Below are positions 51,435-60,218 of a DNA stretch of 64,000 nt, in pieces; the stretch's first letter is position 1, and each line of letters starts with the position of its first letter. The stretch comes from CALUOB01 sp944322305. Lineage in GTDB: Bacteria; Actinomycetota; Coriobacteriia; Coriobacteriales; Coriobacteriaceae. The notes under the pieces were generated by a model, which made no database searches, was not told the origin of the DNA, and worked only from the letters and a program-made list of their open reading frames with translations. The stretch lies in assembly GCA_963931605.1 (NCBI GenBank), contig OZ007031.1, positions 744,001 through 808,000 of the forward strand, written 5' to 3'. The position numbers and the translations under genes were made by a program.

Positions 51435-52112
51435 CTACAGCCTCTGCCGCACCAGGTCGAGAAGCTCGGGCAGGCCGCCCACGGTAAGCACCGCGCCCGC
51501 GCCCTCGAGCTCGCCGGGCTTGGCGGCTCCGGAGTACACGCCCACGCACGGGATCCCCAGCGCGGCGGCGCCCTCCACGTCGTGATGGCGGTCGCCCACC
51601 ATGAAGGCCTCCTCGGGCGTGCGGCCGAGCATCTTCAGCGCGTCGGCGATGGAGTCGGCCTTGGTGGCGCGGACGCCGGGAACCACGCCGGCAAGCGCGT
51701 CAACCCTGGGCAGGATGTCCACGTCGGTCGCGAGCTTGCGCGCGCCCGTCTCCAAGCGCGATGTGGCAACGGCCACGGCGCGGCCGTGGACGCGCAGCGT
51801 GTCGAGCAGCTCAAGCGCACCGGGCATGGGCGGGTAGTCGCTCGGGCCCGCCTGGTCGAAGATGCGGCGGTACTCGGCGGTGGCTTCTTCGGCCTCGCGC
51901 TGGGTCATGCGGAAGTTGTCGCGAAAGCCCTCCACCAGCGGCGGGCCGATCAGGCAGCTCAGGTCGGCCAGCTCCTCGGGCGTGTAGCCACGCGCGCTGA
52001 GGACGGCGGCGGCCGTGCGCATCACGATGGGGCCGGTGTCCACCAGCGTGCCGTCGAAGTCGAAAAGCGCCACCGGGCGGGCGAGAAACGCGAGGTCGTC
52101 AGTCACGGGCAT
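51435..52112 (-). CDS. HAD-superfamily phosphatase (phosphoglycolate phosphatase-like)
   Basis: This 225-residue protein has the HAD motifs LFDFDGTLVDTG (nucleophile D18, D20), AVATSR and the acidic motif VGDRHHDVEGAAALGI, with an alpha-helical cap between. The group includes Gph and PpaX; the substrate is not fixed by sequence. GGGGATGCCC at its start gives a weak ribosome-binding site. Confidence 0.88.
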   Translation of the reverse strand: MPVTDDLAFLARPVALFDFDGTLVDTGPIVMRTAAAVLSARGYTPEELADLSCLIGPPLVEGFRDNFRMTQREAEEATAEYRRIFDQAGPSDYPPMPGALELLDTLRVHGRAVAVATSRLETGARKLATDVDILPRVDALAGVVPGVRATKADSIADALKMLGRTPEEAFMVGDRHHDVEGAAALGIPCVGVYSGAAKPGELEGAGAVLTVGGLPELLDLVRQRL

Positions 52113-52274
52113 CCCCTCTCTGCGGTCAAACGTCTCTCATGATACGGCGAGCGCACGCCTAGAAACAAGTGCGCCCCGCACGGGGATCCCATGCGGGGCG
52201 CGAGATAGCAAGCTGAAGCGGGCGGGCGTCTCGGCAGGCGTCAGGCGCGCTGGCTGCCGACGCGCGGGCAGCCG

Positions 52275-52859
52275 TTAGTCGTCGATACCGAGGGTAAGCT
52301 CCATGCCGTCCTTGGCGTAGTCCAGCCGGTCGTCCAGGTAGTCGATCGCCCGCTCGATGCGCATGTACTCGTCGTAGGCGAGCGCGCCGTTCTTGGCGGC
52401 GAGCTCCTGGTTGTCGTCGTAGGTGTCCATCTCGTGCTCAAGCGTGTCGATCTGCTGCTTCACGCCGATGAACGTCTGGTAGTTGGCGTTGCGGTCGGTG
52501 GAGACCTGCACGTCTTGACAGGCAGTCTCGAGCTCGGCCACGCGCGCCTCAAAGTCGCCAAGCTCGGGGTAAGCTGCTGTGAGCTCGGAGGACAGCGCCT
52601 CGTCGGGCTGGACGGTGGCGCTCGCATTGCCAGCGGCGCTGTTAGAGGCGTTCGCGTTGCCGGAGCCCTGCGCCGCGCTGTCGGTCGAGGAGCTCTTCTC
52701 GTCCAGCTGCTTCTGCAGGTCTTGCACCTGCTGCTCGAGCTCGTCCACACGCGCATCGCTGTCCGAAGCCTGCTGGCAGCCGGTCAGCCCCACGGCAAGC
52801 GCCAGACACGCGGCGGCGCATGCGGCCATCAAACGGCGGGATCGGTTCATACCACGCAT
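52275..52859 (-). CDS. Lipoprotein with coiled-coil segment
   Basis: This 194-residue secreted protein has signal MNRSRRLMAACAAACLALAV and lipobox LTGC. A short coiled coil follows (RVDELEQQVQDLQKQLDEK), then an S/N/A/G-rich linker and a helical C-terminal domain (LGDFEARVAELETACQDVQV; DEYMRIERAIDYLDDRLDY). No known family. GGAAGGGAG precedes the ATG. Probably attached to the outer face of the membrane. Confidence 0.7.
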   Translation of the reverse strand: MRGMNRSRRLMAACAAACLALAVGLTGCQQASDSDARVDELEQQVQDLQKQLDEKSSSTDSAAQGSGNANASNSAAGNASATVQPDEALSSELTAAYPELGDFEARVAELETACQDVQVSTDRNANYQTFIGVKQQIDTLEHEMDTYDDNQELAAKNGALAYDEYMRIERAIDYLDDRLDYAKDGMELTLGIDD

Positions 52860-53075
52860 AGTCGCACTCCCTTCCTGCCGACGACGCCCGCGCCGCGCTG
52901 GCCTGCAACAACCGTATGCCGTGCTGCGCCGAGACGCCGCCATCTGCTGTCTTGTCGGTTCCATTATCGCCAGCTTAGCGGCTTGGCAACTAAAGAAACG
53001 CTGAAGATCGGGCGAGCACCCCATCTGCTCGGTAAGTGGTGAAAAACGAGAAGGGGAACTACCTGCCCCTCCCCC

Positions 53076-53245
53076 GTAAGACAAAATGCGCCAAATTAGG
53101 CCAGGCCTAAATTGGCGCACATGGAGAGCTGTGCATAGGAAAAGCATCGCACAGCTGACAAAAAGAACCCGAAACAGGCCGTCCTTGTCAGTTGTGCGAT
53201 GCTTTCCCAAGGTGCGCCAAATTAGGCCGTGCTTAATTTGGCGCA
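53076..53245. repeat. Composite element: two palindromic repeats flanking a 23-bp inverted repeat
   Basis: The palindromic repeat occurs at 53087-53119 (preceded by GTAAGACAAAA) and at 53213-53245. Between them GGAAAAGCATCGCACAGC-TGACAA and its near-complement TTGTCAGTTGTGCGATGC-TTTCC enclose a 23-nt loop. The whole 170 bp is almost one nested inverted repeat. It lies in the 676-bp gap between the lipoprotein gene and sufB, which otherwise contains repeat fragments of the GGTTGGTCGC family (53265-53450). Confidence 0.75.
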
Positions 53246-53472
53246 TTCAGGCCGGTTGACCGCGATCTTGTCGCCCAAGGCGTCGGTTGGTCGCTCTTTC
53301 GTCATCCGCCACGCAGTTACCCGCTCAAACCGCAGCCAACTCCCGGATTTCCGGGAGTTACGCGTCGCCGAAACAACCAACCGACCCTTAGCCGTCGAAC
53401 CAGCAATTAACCCAACTCTTAGCCGTCAAACCCGCGAGCAACCGCCACAAGACACTCGCGGCATCACCCCGG

Positions 53473-53516
53473 GTAAGACGAAATGCGCCAAATTAGGCAC
53501 GGCCTAATTTGGCGCA
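53473..53516. repeat. Palindromic intergenic repeat after sufB
   Basis: GTAAGACGAAA, then TGCGCCAAATTAGGC-acg-GCCTAATTTGGCGCA with perfect arms. It begins 20 bp past the sufB stop and may terminate the suf operon. Confidence 0.85.
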
Positions 53517-53535
53517 AGCACGCGATGTCGATCGC

Positions 53536-54504
53536 TTAGGAGAGGAAGTCCTCCAAGATCTGCTCCTCGGCCTCCTCCTCGGTGAGGCCCAGCGTCATGA
53601 GCTTCACGATGGCCTCGCCGGCGATCTTGCCGATGGCGGCCTCGTGCACCAGCTGCGCCTCGGTGGACTTGGCGTCGATGGCCGGGATGCTCGTCACGCG
53701 CGCGTTGTCCATGATGATGGAGTCGCACTGCACGTGGCCGCGGCAGGCGGCCGCACCGGTCACGTTGGGGTGGAACACCTGCACGGAGTTGCCGCGAGCC
53801 ACCGAGCGGGAGATCACGCGCACCGTGGCGCCGTCGCCCACCATCTCGAAGTCCAGGTCGCTCGTTGCATGCTGCTCGCCGTGCGTCATGAGCTTCTCGG
53901 TGATGACGAGCTTGGCGTCGGCCTCGAGCGTGCCGGTGGTCTTGCGCACGGTGCTCGAGACGCCCTTGATCTGCACCATCTCCATCTCCATGGAGGCGCC
54001 CTCGCCCAGGTGCACCTCGGTGGTGGGGTTCAGGATGCGCGCGCCGGTGCCCTCGCCCTCGCCGTAGTGCTTCTCAACATAGACCACGTGGCTGCCGGGC
54101 TCCAGGAAGAAGCGGTGGATGCCGTCGTGCTCGGCGTCCTTGTCGCCGCCGTTGTGAATGCCGCAGCCGGCCACGATGTAGACGTCGGCGCCCGCGCCGA
54201 TGAAGAAGTCGTTGTAGACCACGTCGTGCACGCCCTCCTCGGTCACCACGACCGGGATGTGCACGTGCTCGTTCTTGCAACCCGCGTCGACGCGGATGTC
54301 GATGCCGGGGTTGTCGGTCTTGCTCGTGATAGTCACGTGGTCGGAGTTGGTGCGGCACGCCAGGCACCCGTTCTTGCGGATGTTGACGGCGCCCTCGGTC
54401 TCGCCGTGCATGTCGGCGATAACCTCGAGCATCTCGCGCGAGATGGCGTCGAGGTCGAGCTCGGAGCCGACCTGAGCCGGCGCGACAGCGGTATTCTCAG
54501 CCAT
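53536..54504 (-). CDS. sufB: SufB/SufD-type Fe-S scaffold protein
   Basis: This 322-residue SufBD-core protein is short compared with classical SufB (about 470). The beta-helix region includes NDFFIGAGADVYIVAGCGIH and SRSVARGNSVQVFHPN, and the C-terminal part GHVQCDSIIMDNARVTSIPA then EAQLVHEAAIGKIAGEAIVK is the usual SufC-binding end. It should assemble Fe-S clusters with SufC. No sufD, sufS, sufU or sufE is adjacent; gene pairs of this kind have been described as a minimal SUF-like (SMS) system. It starts 12 bp after sufC. Confidence 0.88.
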   Translation of the reverse strand: MAENTAVAPAQVGSELDLDAISREMLEVIADMHGETEGAVNIRKNGCLACRTNSDHVTITSKTDNPGIDIRVDAGCKNEHVHIPVVVTEEGVHDVVYNDFFIGAGADVYIVAGCGIHNGGDKDAEHDGIHRFFLEPGSHVVYVEKHYGEGEGTGARILNPTTEVHLGEGASMEMEMVQIKGVSSTVRKTTGTLEADAKLVITEKLMTHGEQHATSDLDFEMVGDGATVRVISRSVARGNSVQVFHPNVTGAAACRGHVQCDSIIMDNARVTSIPAIDAKSTEAQLVHEAAIGKIAGEAIVKLMTLGLTEEEAEEQILEDFLS

Positions 54505-54516
54505 GAGACGGCCTCC

Positions 54517-55284
54517 TTAGTACGTCACAGCCTCCGCCGTGCGCGTGAAGGCGCAGGCGGGATCTTGGTTCTTGCTGAACATGAGCGTGGGGTAGATCTC
54601 GTCGCGCGTGCCGCGGCGGGCCACCTCGCCGTCCTTGATCACGATGATCTCGTCGGCCATTTGCATGATGCGCTCCTGGTGCGAGATGATCAGGATCGTG
54701 TGGTCGGGCTGGGTCTTGTGCAGCTCCTCGAAGGTGGCCGTGAGCTTGTCGAAGCTCCACAGGTCGATGCCGGCCTCCGGCTCGTCGAAGATGGCGAGCT
54801 TGGGGTTGCGCGCCAAGATCGAGGCGATCTCGATGCGCTTGAGCTCGCCGCCGGAAAGCGACTTGTCAACGTCGCGGTCCAGGTAGTTGGCCGAGCACAG
54901 CCCCACGGCCGAGAGGTACTTGTTGCACGCGGCCGAGCTCATGCGCTTCTCGCCCGAGGCGATGCGGATGAGCTTGGCGACCTTCATGCCCGTGAAGCGC
55001 GCGGGCTGCTGGAAGCCGTAGCCGATCCCCAGGCGCGCACGCTCGTCGATGGGCAGGTGGGTGATGTCGGTACCGTCGAAGGTGATGGTGCCGCCCGTGG
55101 GCTGCTCGATACCCATGATGAGCTTGGACAGCGTGGACTTGCCGCCGCCGTTGGGGCCGGTGATGACGATGAGCTTGCCCGGTTCCACGGTCAGCGAGAG
55201 GTCGCGGATAATATCGTGGTCGCGGTCGTCATAGGAGTCCTGCCCCGCCTTGACCGTGTATGACACGTTCTTCAGTTCAAGCAC
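54517..55284 (-). CDS. sufC: SufC-type ABC ATPase
   Basis: This 255-residue cytoplasmic ABC ATPase has Walker A GPNGGGKST (about 43-51), signature LSGGELKRIEIASIL and Walker B LAIFDEPEAGIDLWSF. It drives conformational changes of SufB. It carries an extra short loop DSYDDRDHD near residues 16-24. The start is GTG after GGAAGGGGAG. It is the first gene of the two-gene operon; a TATAGT -10-like box lies near 55345-55350. Confidence 0.9.
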   Translation of the reverse strand: MLELKNVSYTVKAGQDSYDDRDHDIIRDLSLTVEPGKLIVITGPNGGGKSTLSKLIMGIEQPTGGTITFDGTDITHLPIDERARLGIGYGFQQPARFTGMKVAKLIRIASGEKRMSSAACNKYLSAVGLCSANYLDRDVDKSLSGGELKRIEIASILARNPKLAIFDEPEAGIDLWSFDKLTATFEELHKTQPDHTILIISHQERIMQMADEIIVIKDGEVARRGTRDEIYPTLMFSKNQDPACAFTRTAEAVTY

Positions 55285-55499
55285 GTGCTCTCCCCTTCCA
55301 AAACGATGATCGGGCGGCGTGCGCCCGCTTTTTTCGCGGCATCTACTATACCCGATGAGCGCCTGCGGCGCTCGCCAGCCGCACCGGATATCGCCTGCCA
55401 GCTTAGCACAGCATACCCCGTACACGCCACAATATGCTAGTTTTACTCATTCATTTTTTCTGCACGGAAGAGGGCACGAGAACCGTCTGGGCAAAAACC
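55285..55499. other. Intergenic DNA upstream of sufC
   Basis: A -10-like TATAGT (55345-55350, minus strand) is the only element I can propose for sufC transcription. No regulator gene or binding motif such as an Rrf2 site was recognised. Confidence 0.3.
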
Positions 55500-55543
55500 G
55501 TCTTACGAAATGCGGCAAATTAAGCACGGCCTCGTTTGGCGCA
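55500..55543. repeat. Palindromic intergenic repeat near pgi
   Basis: GTCTTACGAAA then TGCGGCAAATTAAGC-acg-GCCTCGTTTGGCGCA; two or three arm mismatches compared with the 53473 copy. Located just beyond the pgi terminator. Confidence 0.75.
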
Positions 55544-55544
55544 T

Positions 55545-55572
55545 GGAAAAGGCCCCGCGGGTGCGGGGCCTT
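55545..55572 (-). terminator. Terminator of pgi
   Basis: AAGGCCCCGC-accc-GCGGGGCCTTTTCC on the minus strand, 35 bp after the pgi stop. Confidence 0.85.
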
Positions 55573-55606
55573 CGTCTGCGCGTACGTTCGGCAAGGGCGC
55601 GTGCGC

Positions 55607-57298
55607 TTACTTGCGGTGCAGGCGGTAGTACTGGATGAGCGACTGCGTGGAAGCGTCCTGAGCAGCCAGGGCCTCGTCGTCGTGGAAGGCAGGGGTGATC
55701 TGCTTGGCGAGCTGCTTGCCCAGCTCAACGCCCCACTGGTCGTAGGAGTCGATGCCCCAGACCGTGCCCTCGACGAAGGTGATGTGCTCGTAGAGCGCGA
55801 TAAGCTCGCCGAGCGAGAAGGGCGTGAGCGCCTCGCCGAAGATGGACGTGGTGGGACGGTTGCCCGCGAAGCAGCGCGCCGGAACGATCTGCTCGGGCGT
55901 GCCCTCGGCGCGCACCTCGTCGGCCGTCTTGCCAAAGGCCAGCGCCTTGGTCTGCGCCAGGAAGTTGCCCAGGAACAGCTCGTGCACGTCCTGATCGCCG
56001 TCCTTGGCGGGGTTGGGGGTGTTCACGAAGGCGATGAAGTCGGCCGGAACCATCTTGGTGCCCTGGTGGATGAGCTGGTAGAAGGCGTGCTGGCCGTTGG
56101 TGCCGGGCTCGCCCCAGAAGATCTCGCCGGTGCCGCAGGTGATCTCGGAGCCGTCCCAGCGCACGTGCTTGCCGTTGGACTCCATGGTGAGCTGCTGCAG
56201 GTAGGCCGGGAAGCGGTGCAGGTACTGGTTGTAGGGCAGCACCGCGTGGGTCTCGGCGCCGAAGAAGTCGGCGTACCACACGTTGACAAGGCCCATCAGC
56301 GCCACGGCGTTGCGCTCGAGCGGGGTGTTCTCGAAGTAGCGATCCATGGCGTAGAAGCCCTTGAGGAACTCCTCGAAGCGCTCCGGGCCGAAGACCACGA
56401 TGAGCGACAAGCCCACGGCGGAGTCGACGGAGTACCGGCCGCCGACCCAGTTCCAGAAGCCGAAGGCGTTCTCGGGGTCGATGCCGAACTCCTCAACCAG
56501 GGCAAGCGCGGTGGAAACGGCCACGAAGTGCTTGGCGATGGCCTCGGCGTTCTGCTCGTCGGAGCCGTCGATGGCGCCCTGGGCGTACAGCTGCTCGAGC
56601 ATCCACGTCTTGACCTCGCGGGCGTTGGTGAGGGTCTCGAGGGTGGTGAAGGTCTTGGAGACGATGATCACCAGCGTGGTCTCCGGATCGAGGCCCTTAA
56701 CCTTCTCGGCCATGTCGTTCGGGTCGATGTTGGAGATGTAGCGGCAGTCGATGCCGGCGTCGGCGTAGGGCTTGAGCGCCTCGTAGACCATCACGGGGCC
56801 GAGGTCGGAGCCGCCGATGCCGATGGAGATGAGGTGCTCGATGCGCTTGCCGGTGACGCCCTTCCACTCGCCCGAGCGCACCTTCTCGGCGAAGGCGTAC
56901 ATGCGGTCGAGCTCGTGGCGCACGTCGGCCACGCAGTCCTGATCGCCGTCGAAGACGGTGCCCTTCTCGGACTCGGGGCGGCGCAGGGCAGTGTGCAGCA
57001 CCGCGCGGTCCTCGGTGGTGTTGATGTGCACGCCGGAGAACATGTCGGCGCGGCGCTCTTCGAGCTTGACCTCGCGGGCCAGGTCAACGAGAAGCTTCAG
57101 GGTCTCGTCGTCCACCAGGTTCTTGGATAGGTCGAAGCGAAGGTCGTTCACGTCGAAGGTAAGCTTCTCGACGCGCTTGTCATCCTGGGCGAACCAGTCT
57201 TTGAGGCTGATGCCCTGGGCGGTGAGCTCATCGTAGTGCTTCTTGAGCGCTGCCCACGCGGTGGTCTTGGTCGCGTCGACCGGTGCGGATACTGCCAT
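55607..57298 (-). CDS. pgi: Glucose-6-phosphate isomerase
   Basis: This 563-residue enzyme interconverts glucose-6-phosphate and fructose-6-phosphate. It has SIGIGGSDLGPVMVYEAL, VIIVSKTFTTLETL, NWVGGRYSVDSAVGLSL, and the family signature GTVWGIDSYDQWGVELGKQL near the C-terminus with the catalytic lysine in that region. GGAGGAAGC precedes the ATG. It lies between rpsA and the suf genes with its own terminator. Confidence 0.97.
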   Translation of the reverse strand: MAVSAPVDATKTTAWAALKKHYDELTAQGISLKDWFAQDDKRVEKLTFDVNDLRFDLSKNLVDDETLKLLVDLAREVKLEERRADMFSGVHINTTEDRAVLHTALRRPESEKGTVFDGDQDCVADVRHELDRMYAFAEKVRSGEWKGVTGKRIEHLISIGIGGSDLGPVMVYEALKPYADAGIDCRYISNIDPNDMAEKVKGLDPETTLVIIVSKTFTTLETLTNAREVKTWMLEQLYAQGAIDGSDEQNAEAIAKHFVAVSTALALVEEFGIDPENAFGFWNWVGGRYSVDSAVGLSLIVVFGPERFEEFLKGFYAMDRYFENTPLERNAVALMGLVNVWYADFFGAETHAVLPYNQYLHRFPAYLQQLTMESNGKHVRWDGSEITCGTGEIFWGEPGTNGQHAFYQLIHQGTKMVPADFIAFVNTPNPAKDGDQDVHELFLGNFLAQTKALAFGKTADEVRAEGTPEQIVPARCFAGNRPTTSIFGEALTPFSLGELIALYEHITFVEGTVWGIDSYDQWGVELGKQLAKQITPAFHDDEALAAQDASTQSLIQYYRLHRK

Positions 57299-57502
57299 GC
57301 GCTTCCTCCTTGGGTCACAGGCGCGCGTGCGCCCGACGGACTGCCCGTACGCTCACCAGTATAATCTCCTCCGCCCTGGCCGAACCACCAGAACAGCCGA
57401 AAGGTTGGCGCGAGAAACACACCCGGCAACGAGCGGCCGGCAAACGGAGCGGGTGCCTGTGCAGCGCGCCGCCCGCGCAGCGCCGCCACGCGCTCGATAC
57501 GA

Positions 57503-57540
57503 GAAAAGCGCTCCGACCGCTTAGGCGGACGGAGCGCTTT
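57503..57540 (-). terminator. Terminator of rpsA
   Basis: AAAGCGCTCCG..CGGAGCGCTTTT, an 11-bp stem with a second small stem (CCGCC/GGCGG-like) in the loop, about 30 bp after the stop. Confidence 0.85.
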
Positions 57541-57572
57541 GCAGGCTTTTGTGCGCTTGGGAAGCGATGCCG

Positions 57573-58733
57573 TTACTCGGCGTCCTTCTTCTCGGCCTTC
57601 TCGGGCAGCGGCGCAACCTCGATCTCGGTGCCGAGGGTCTCGGCGGCCGACTTCATCGACAGGGAGATGCGGCGACGGTCGAGGTCGATCTCCATGACCT
57701 TGACCTGCACCTTGGCACCCACGTGGGTAACCTGGCTCGGCTGGTCAACGTGCTTGTTGGCCATCTCGGAGATGTGAACCAGGCCCTCGATGCCCTCGCC
57801 CAGGTCAACGAACGCGCCGAACGGGACGAGCTTGGTGACGGTGCCCTCGACGATGGCGCCGACCGGGTACTTCTTGACGAGCGAACGCCACGGATCCTCG
57901 GTGGTCTGCTTGAGACCCAGCGAGATGCGCTCGCGGTTCAGATCGACGTCGAGCACCTCGACCTCGACCTCCTGGCCCACCTTGACAACCTCGGACGGAT
58001 GGTTGACATGGTTCCAGGAGAGCTCGGAGATGTGGATGAGGCCGTCGATGCCGCCCAGGTCCACGAAGGCGCCGAAGTCCACGATGGAGGAAACGGTGCC
58101 CTTGAGGCGCATGCCGGCCTTGAGCTTGGAGAGGATCTCCTGACGCTCGGCCTTGCGGGACTCCTCGAGCACCACGCGGCGGGAAAGCACCACGTTGTTG
58201 CGATTGCGGTCCATCTCGATGACGCGAGCCTCGATGGTGGTGCCCAGGTAGGCAGAGAGATCCTTCACGCGGCGAAGGTCAACCAGGGAGGCGGGCAGGA
58301 AGCCGCGCAGGCCGATGTCGAGGATGAGACCGCCCTTGACGACCTCGATAACCTCGCCCTCGACGTTCTCGCCGGAGTTGAACTTCTCCTCGATGCGGTT
58401 CCAGGCGCGCTCGTACTCGGCGCGCTTCTTGGAGAGGATGAGACGGCCGTCCTTGTCCTCCTTCTGGAGCACGAGAGCCTCGATGGTGTCACCCAGGTTG
58501 ACGATATCTGCAGGGTTGGCATCCTTGCGGATGGAGAGCTCGCGAACGGGGATGACGCCCTCGCTCTTGAACCCGATGTCAAGCAGCACCTCGTCGCGCT
58601 CGATCTTAACGACCGTGCCGGTAACCAGGTCGCCCTCGTCGAACTCGGTCATCGTGCCGTCGATGAGGCTGTCCATCTCGGCGTCGCTGACATCCTCTAG
58701 CGAAAAGATGGACGCGTTCTGAATCTCACTCAA
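57573..58733 (-). CDS. rpsA: 30S ribosomal protein S1
   Basis: This 386-residue protein has four S1 RNA-binding domains, shown by GDLVTGTVVKIERDEVLLDI, GENVEGEVIEVVKGGLILDI, GMRLKGTVSSIVDFGAFVDL and GAIVEGTVTKLVPFGAFVDL. It helps the ribosome bind mRNA. The start is TTG at 58731-58733 with GGAAGGGG 7 bp upstream, which beats the upstream in-frame ATG that lacks a site. The C-terminal tail is short and acidic/basic. An AATCGCTAGCGATT palindrome lies about 155 bp upstream. Confidence 0.95.
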   Translation of the reverse strand: MSEIQNASIFSLEDVSDAEMDSLIDGTMTEFDEGDLVTGTVVKIERDEVLLDIGFKSEGVIPVRELSIRKDANPADIVNLGDTIEALVLQKEDKDGRLILSKKRAEYERAWNRIEEKFNSGENVEGEVIEVVKGGLILDIGLRGFLPASLVDLRRVKDLSAYLGTTIEARVIEMDRNRNNVVLSRRVVLEESRKAERQEILSKLKAGMRLKGTVSSIVDFGAFVDLGGIDGLIHISELSWNHVNHPSEVVKVGQEVEVEVLDVDLNRERISLGLKQTTEDPWRSLVKKYPVGAIVEGTVTKLVPFGAFVDLGEGIEGLVHISEMANKHVDQPSQVTHVGAKVQVKVMEIDLDRRRISLSMKSAAETLGTEIEVAPLPEKAEKKDAE

Positions 58734-59016
58734 AGGTGGACCCCTTCCAGATACGGGGCCCCGATTGCTTGAACCTGCAGATGCGTGCCGCAAGGCGCAC
58801 CTCGCCGCACCCACCAAAACCAAACACCTCGGGGGCCGATAGATACACTGCGCGAAGGATATTCACGCGTTTGCTAGATTACGTTGAATCGCTAGCGATT
58901 GCAAGGGGCAAATGCAAGGTTTCAGCCCCATTACGCAAAGTTCACGAGCGGGCGGCCCGCCCGGTGCCGCCGTGCAAAACAGCAGGTACCGTAACAAGCC
59001 GCCCTTCTGCCCTCGT

Positions 59017-59964
59017 TTACGCCTGCGCGGCGTCGAGCGCGAGCTTGGCCGCGCCGTAGATGCCGGCGTCGTTGCCGATCTTGGCGAGCACGATCGGCGT
59101 GTCTTTGCACGAAGAGAAGGCCATCTCGCGGTAGACCGCGGTTACCGCGTCGATGAGCGGGTCGCCGGCGTTGGAAACGCCGCCGCCGATGATGAAGACG
59201 TCCGGGTCGACGGTGGAGGCGATGATGCCGAGCGCGCGGCCCAGGTAGCGCGCGAACTTCTCAACCACGCGGGCGGCAAGGGCGTCGCCGTCCTTGTAAG
59301 CGTCCCACACGTTTTTGGAGGTGACCTCCTCGCCGCGCAGGGCCGAGGGGTCGTCCGAGGCGGCGAGCTCCTCGTTGGCCAGGCGCACGATGCCGGTGGC
59401 CGAGGTGTACTGCTCAAGGCAGCCGGCGTTGCCGCAGTTGCACTTGATGGTCTCGTGCGGGTTCACGTTGAAGTGGCCGATCTCGCCGCCGGCGCCGTGG
59501 GCGCCCGCGATCATCTTGCCGTCGACGATGATGCCGCCGCCCACGCCCGTGCCGAGCGTGACCATGACCACGTTGCGGTAGCCCTCGCCGCCGCCGCGCC
59601 ACATCTCGCCGAGGGCGGCCACGTTGGCGTCGTTGCCCACGGCGGAGGTGAGGCCGCTGAGCTCGCTGAACTCGCCGGCCACGTCCTTGCGGCCCCAGTG
59701 CAGGTTCACGGCCACCGGCACCACGCCGTCGGCGTCAACCGGGCCCGGCACGCCCAAGCCGGCACCGGCCACGTCGGCCTTGTCGATACCGAGCTCGGCC
59801 AGCTTGGCATCCAGGGCGCGCGCCACGTCGGGCAGGATGTTGGCCCCGCCGTTGTCGGTGTTGGTGGCCACTGACCATTTCTCCTCGAGCTCGCCTTCGG
59901 TGGTGAACAGCCCGCACTTGACCGAGGTGCCGCCCACGTCGATGCCGATGCAGTACTTTGCCAT
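59017..59964 (-). CDS. glk: ROK-family glucokinase
   Basis: This 315-residue sugar kinase has CIGIDVGGTSVKCGLF (phosphate loop), GVPGPVD and VGNDANVAALGE (catalytic aspartate). It also has TLGTGVGGGIIVDGK, GEIGH, and the ROK zinc site KCNCGNAGCLEQY. It phosphorylates glucose with ATP for the Pgi step coded nearby. AGAAGGAGAAG precedes the ATG. A TATACT box about 60 bp upstream may be its -10. Confidence 0.93.
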   Translation of the reverse strand: MAKYCIGIDVGGTSVKCGLFTTEGELEEKWSVATNTDNGGANILPDVARALDAKLAELGIDKADVAGAGLGVPGPVDADGVVPVAVNLHWGRKDVAGEFSELSGLTSAVGNDANVAALGEMWRGGGEGYRNVVMVTLGTGVGGGIIVDGKMIAGAHGAGGEIGHFNVNPHETIKCNCGNAGCLEQYTSATGIVRLANEELAASDDPSALRGEEVTSKNVWDAYKDGDALAARVVEKFARYLGRALGIIASTVDPDVFIIGGGVSNAGDPLIDAVTAVYREMAFSSCKDTPIVLAKIGNDAGIYGAAKLALDAAQA

Positions 59965-60218
59965 GGCTTCTCCTTCTGATAGCGATATGCGCGCATCGAG
60001 GCGCACAGGTATACCGGTAAGCGACAGTATAGTGGCCGCTCTGCGGGCGCGCGGGCGCTCTTCTGTAAGCGGCGCCTTTTGCGTGGCAGCGGCAGGGCGG
60101 CAAGCGCCGGCGGCACCACGGAAAGATACCGGCCAGACCTGCCGCTGGGAGACGCGCCGAAGGCGGGCGCTGCCGCACGCGCTGCCATCCGCACCCCTCC
60201 CCTGGCGGATGCGCGCCC

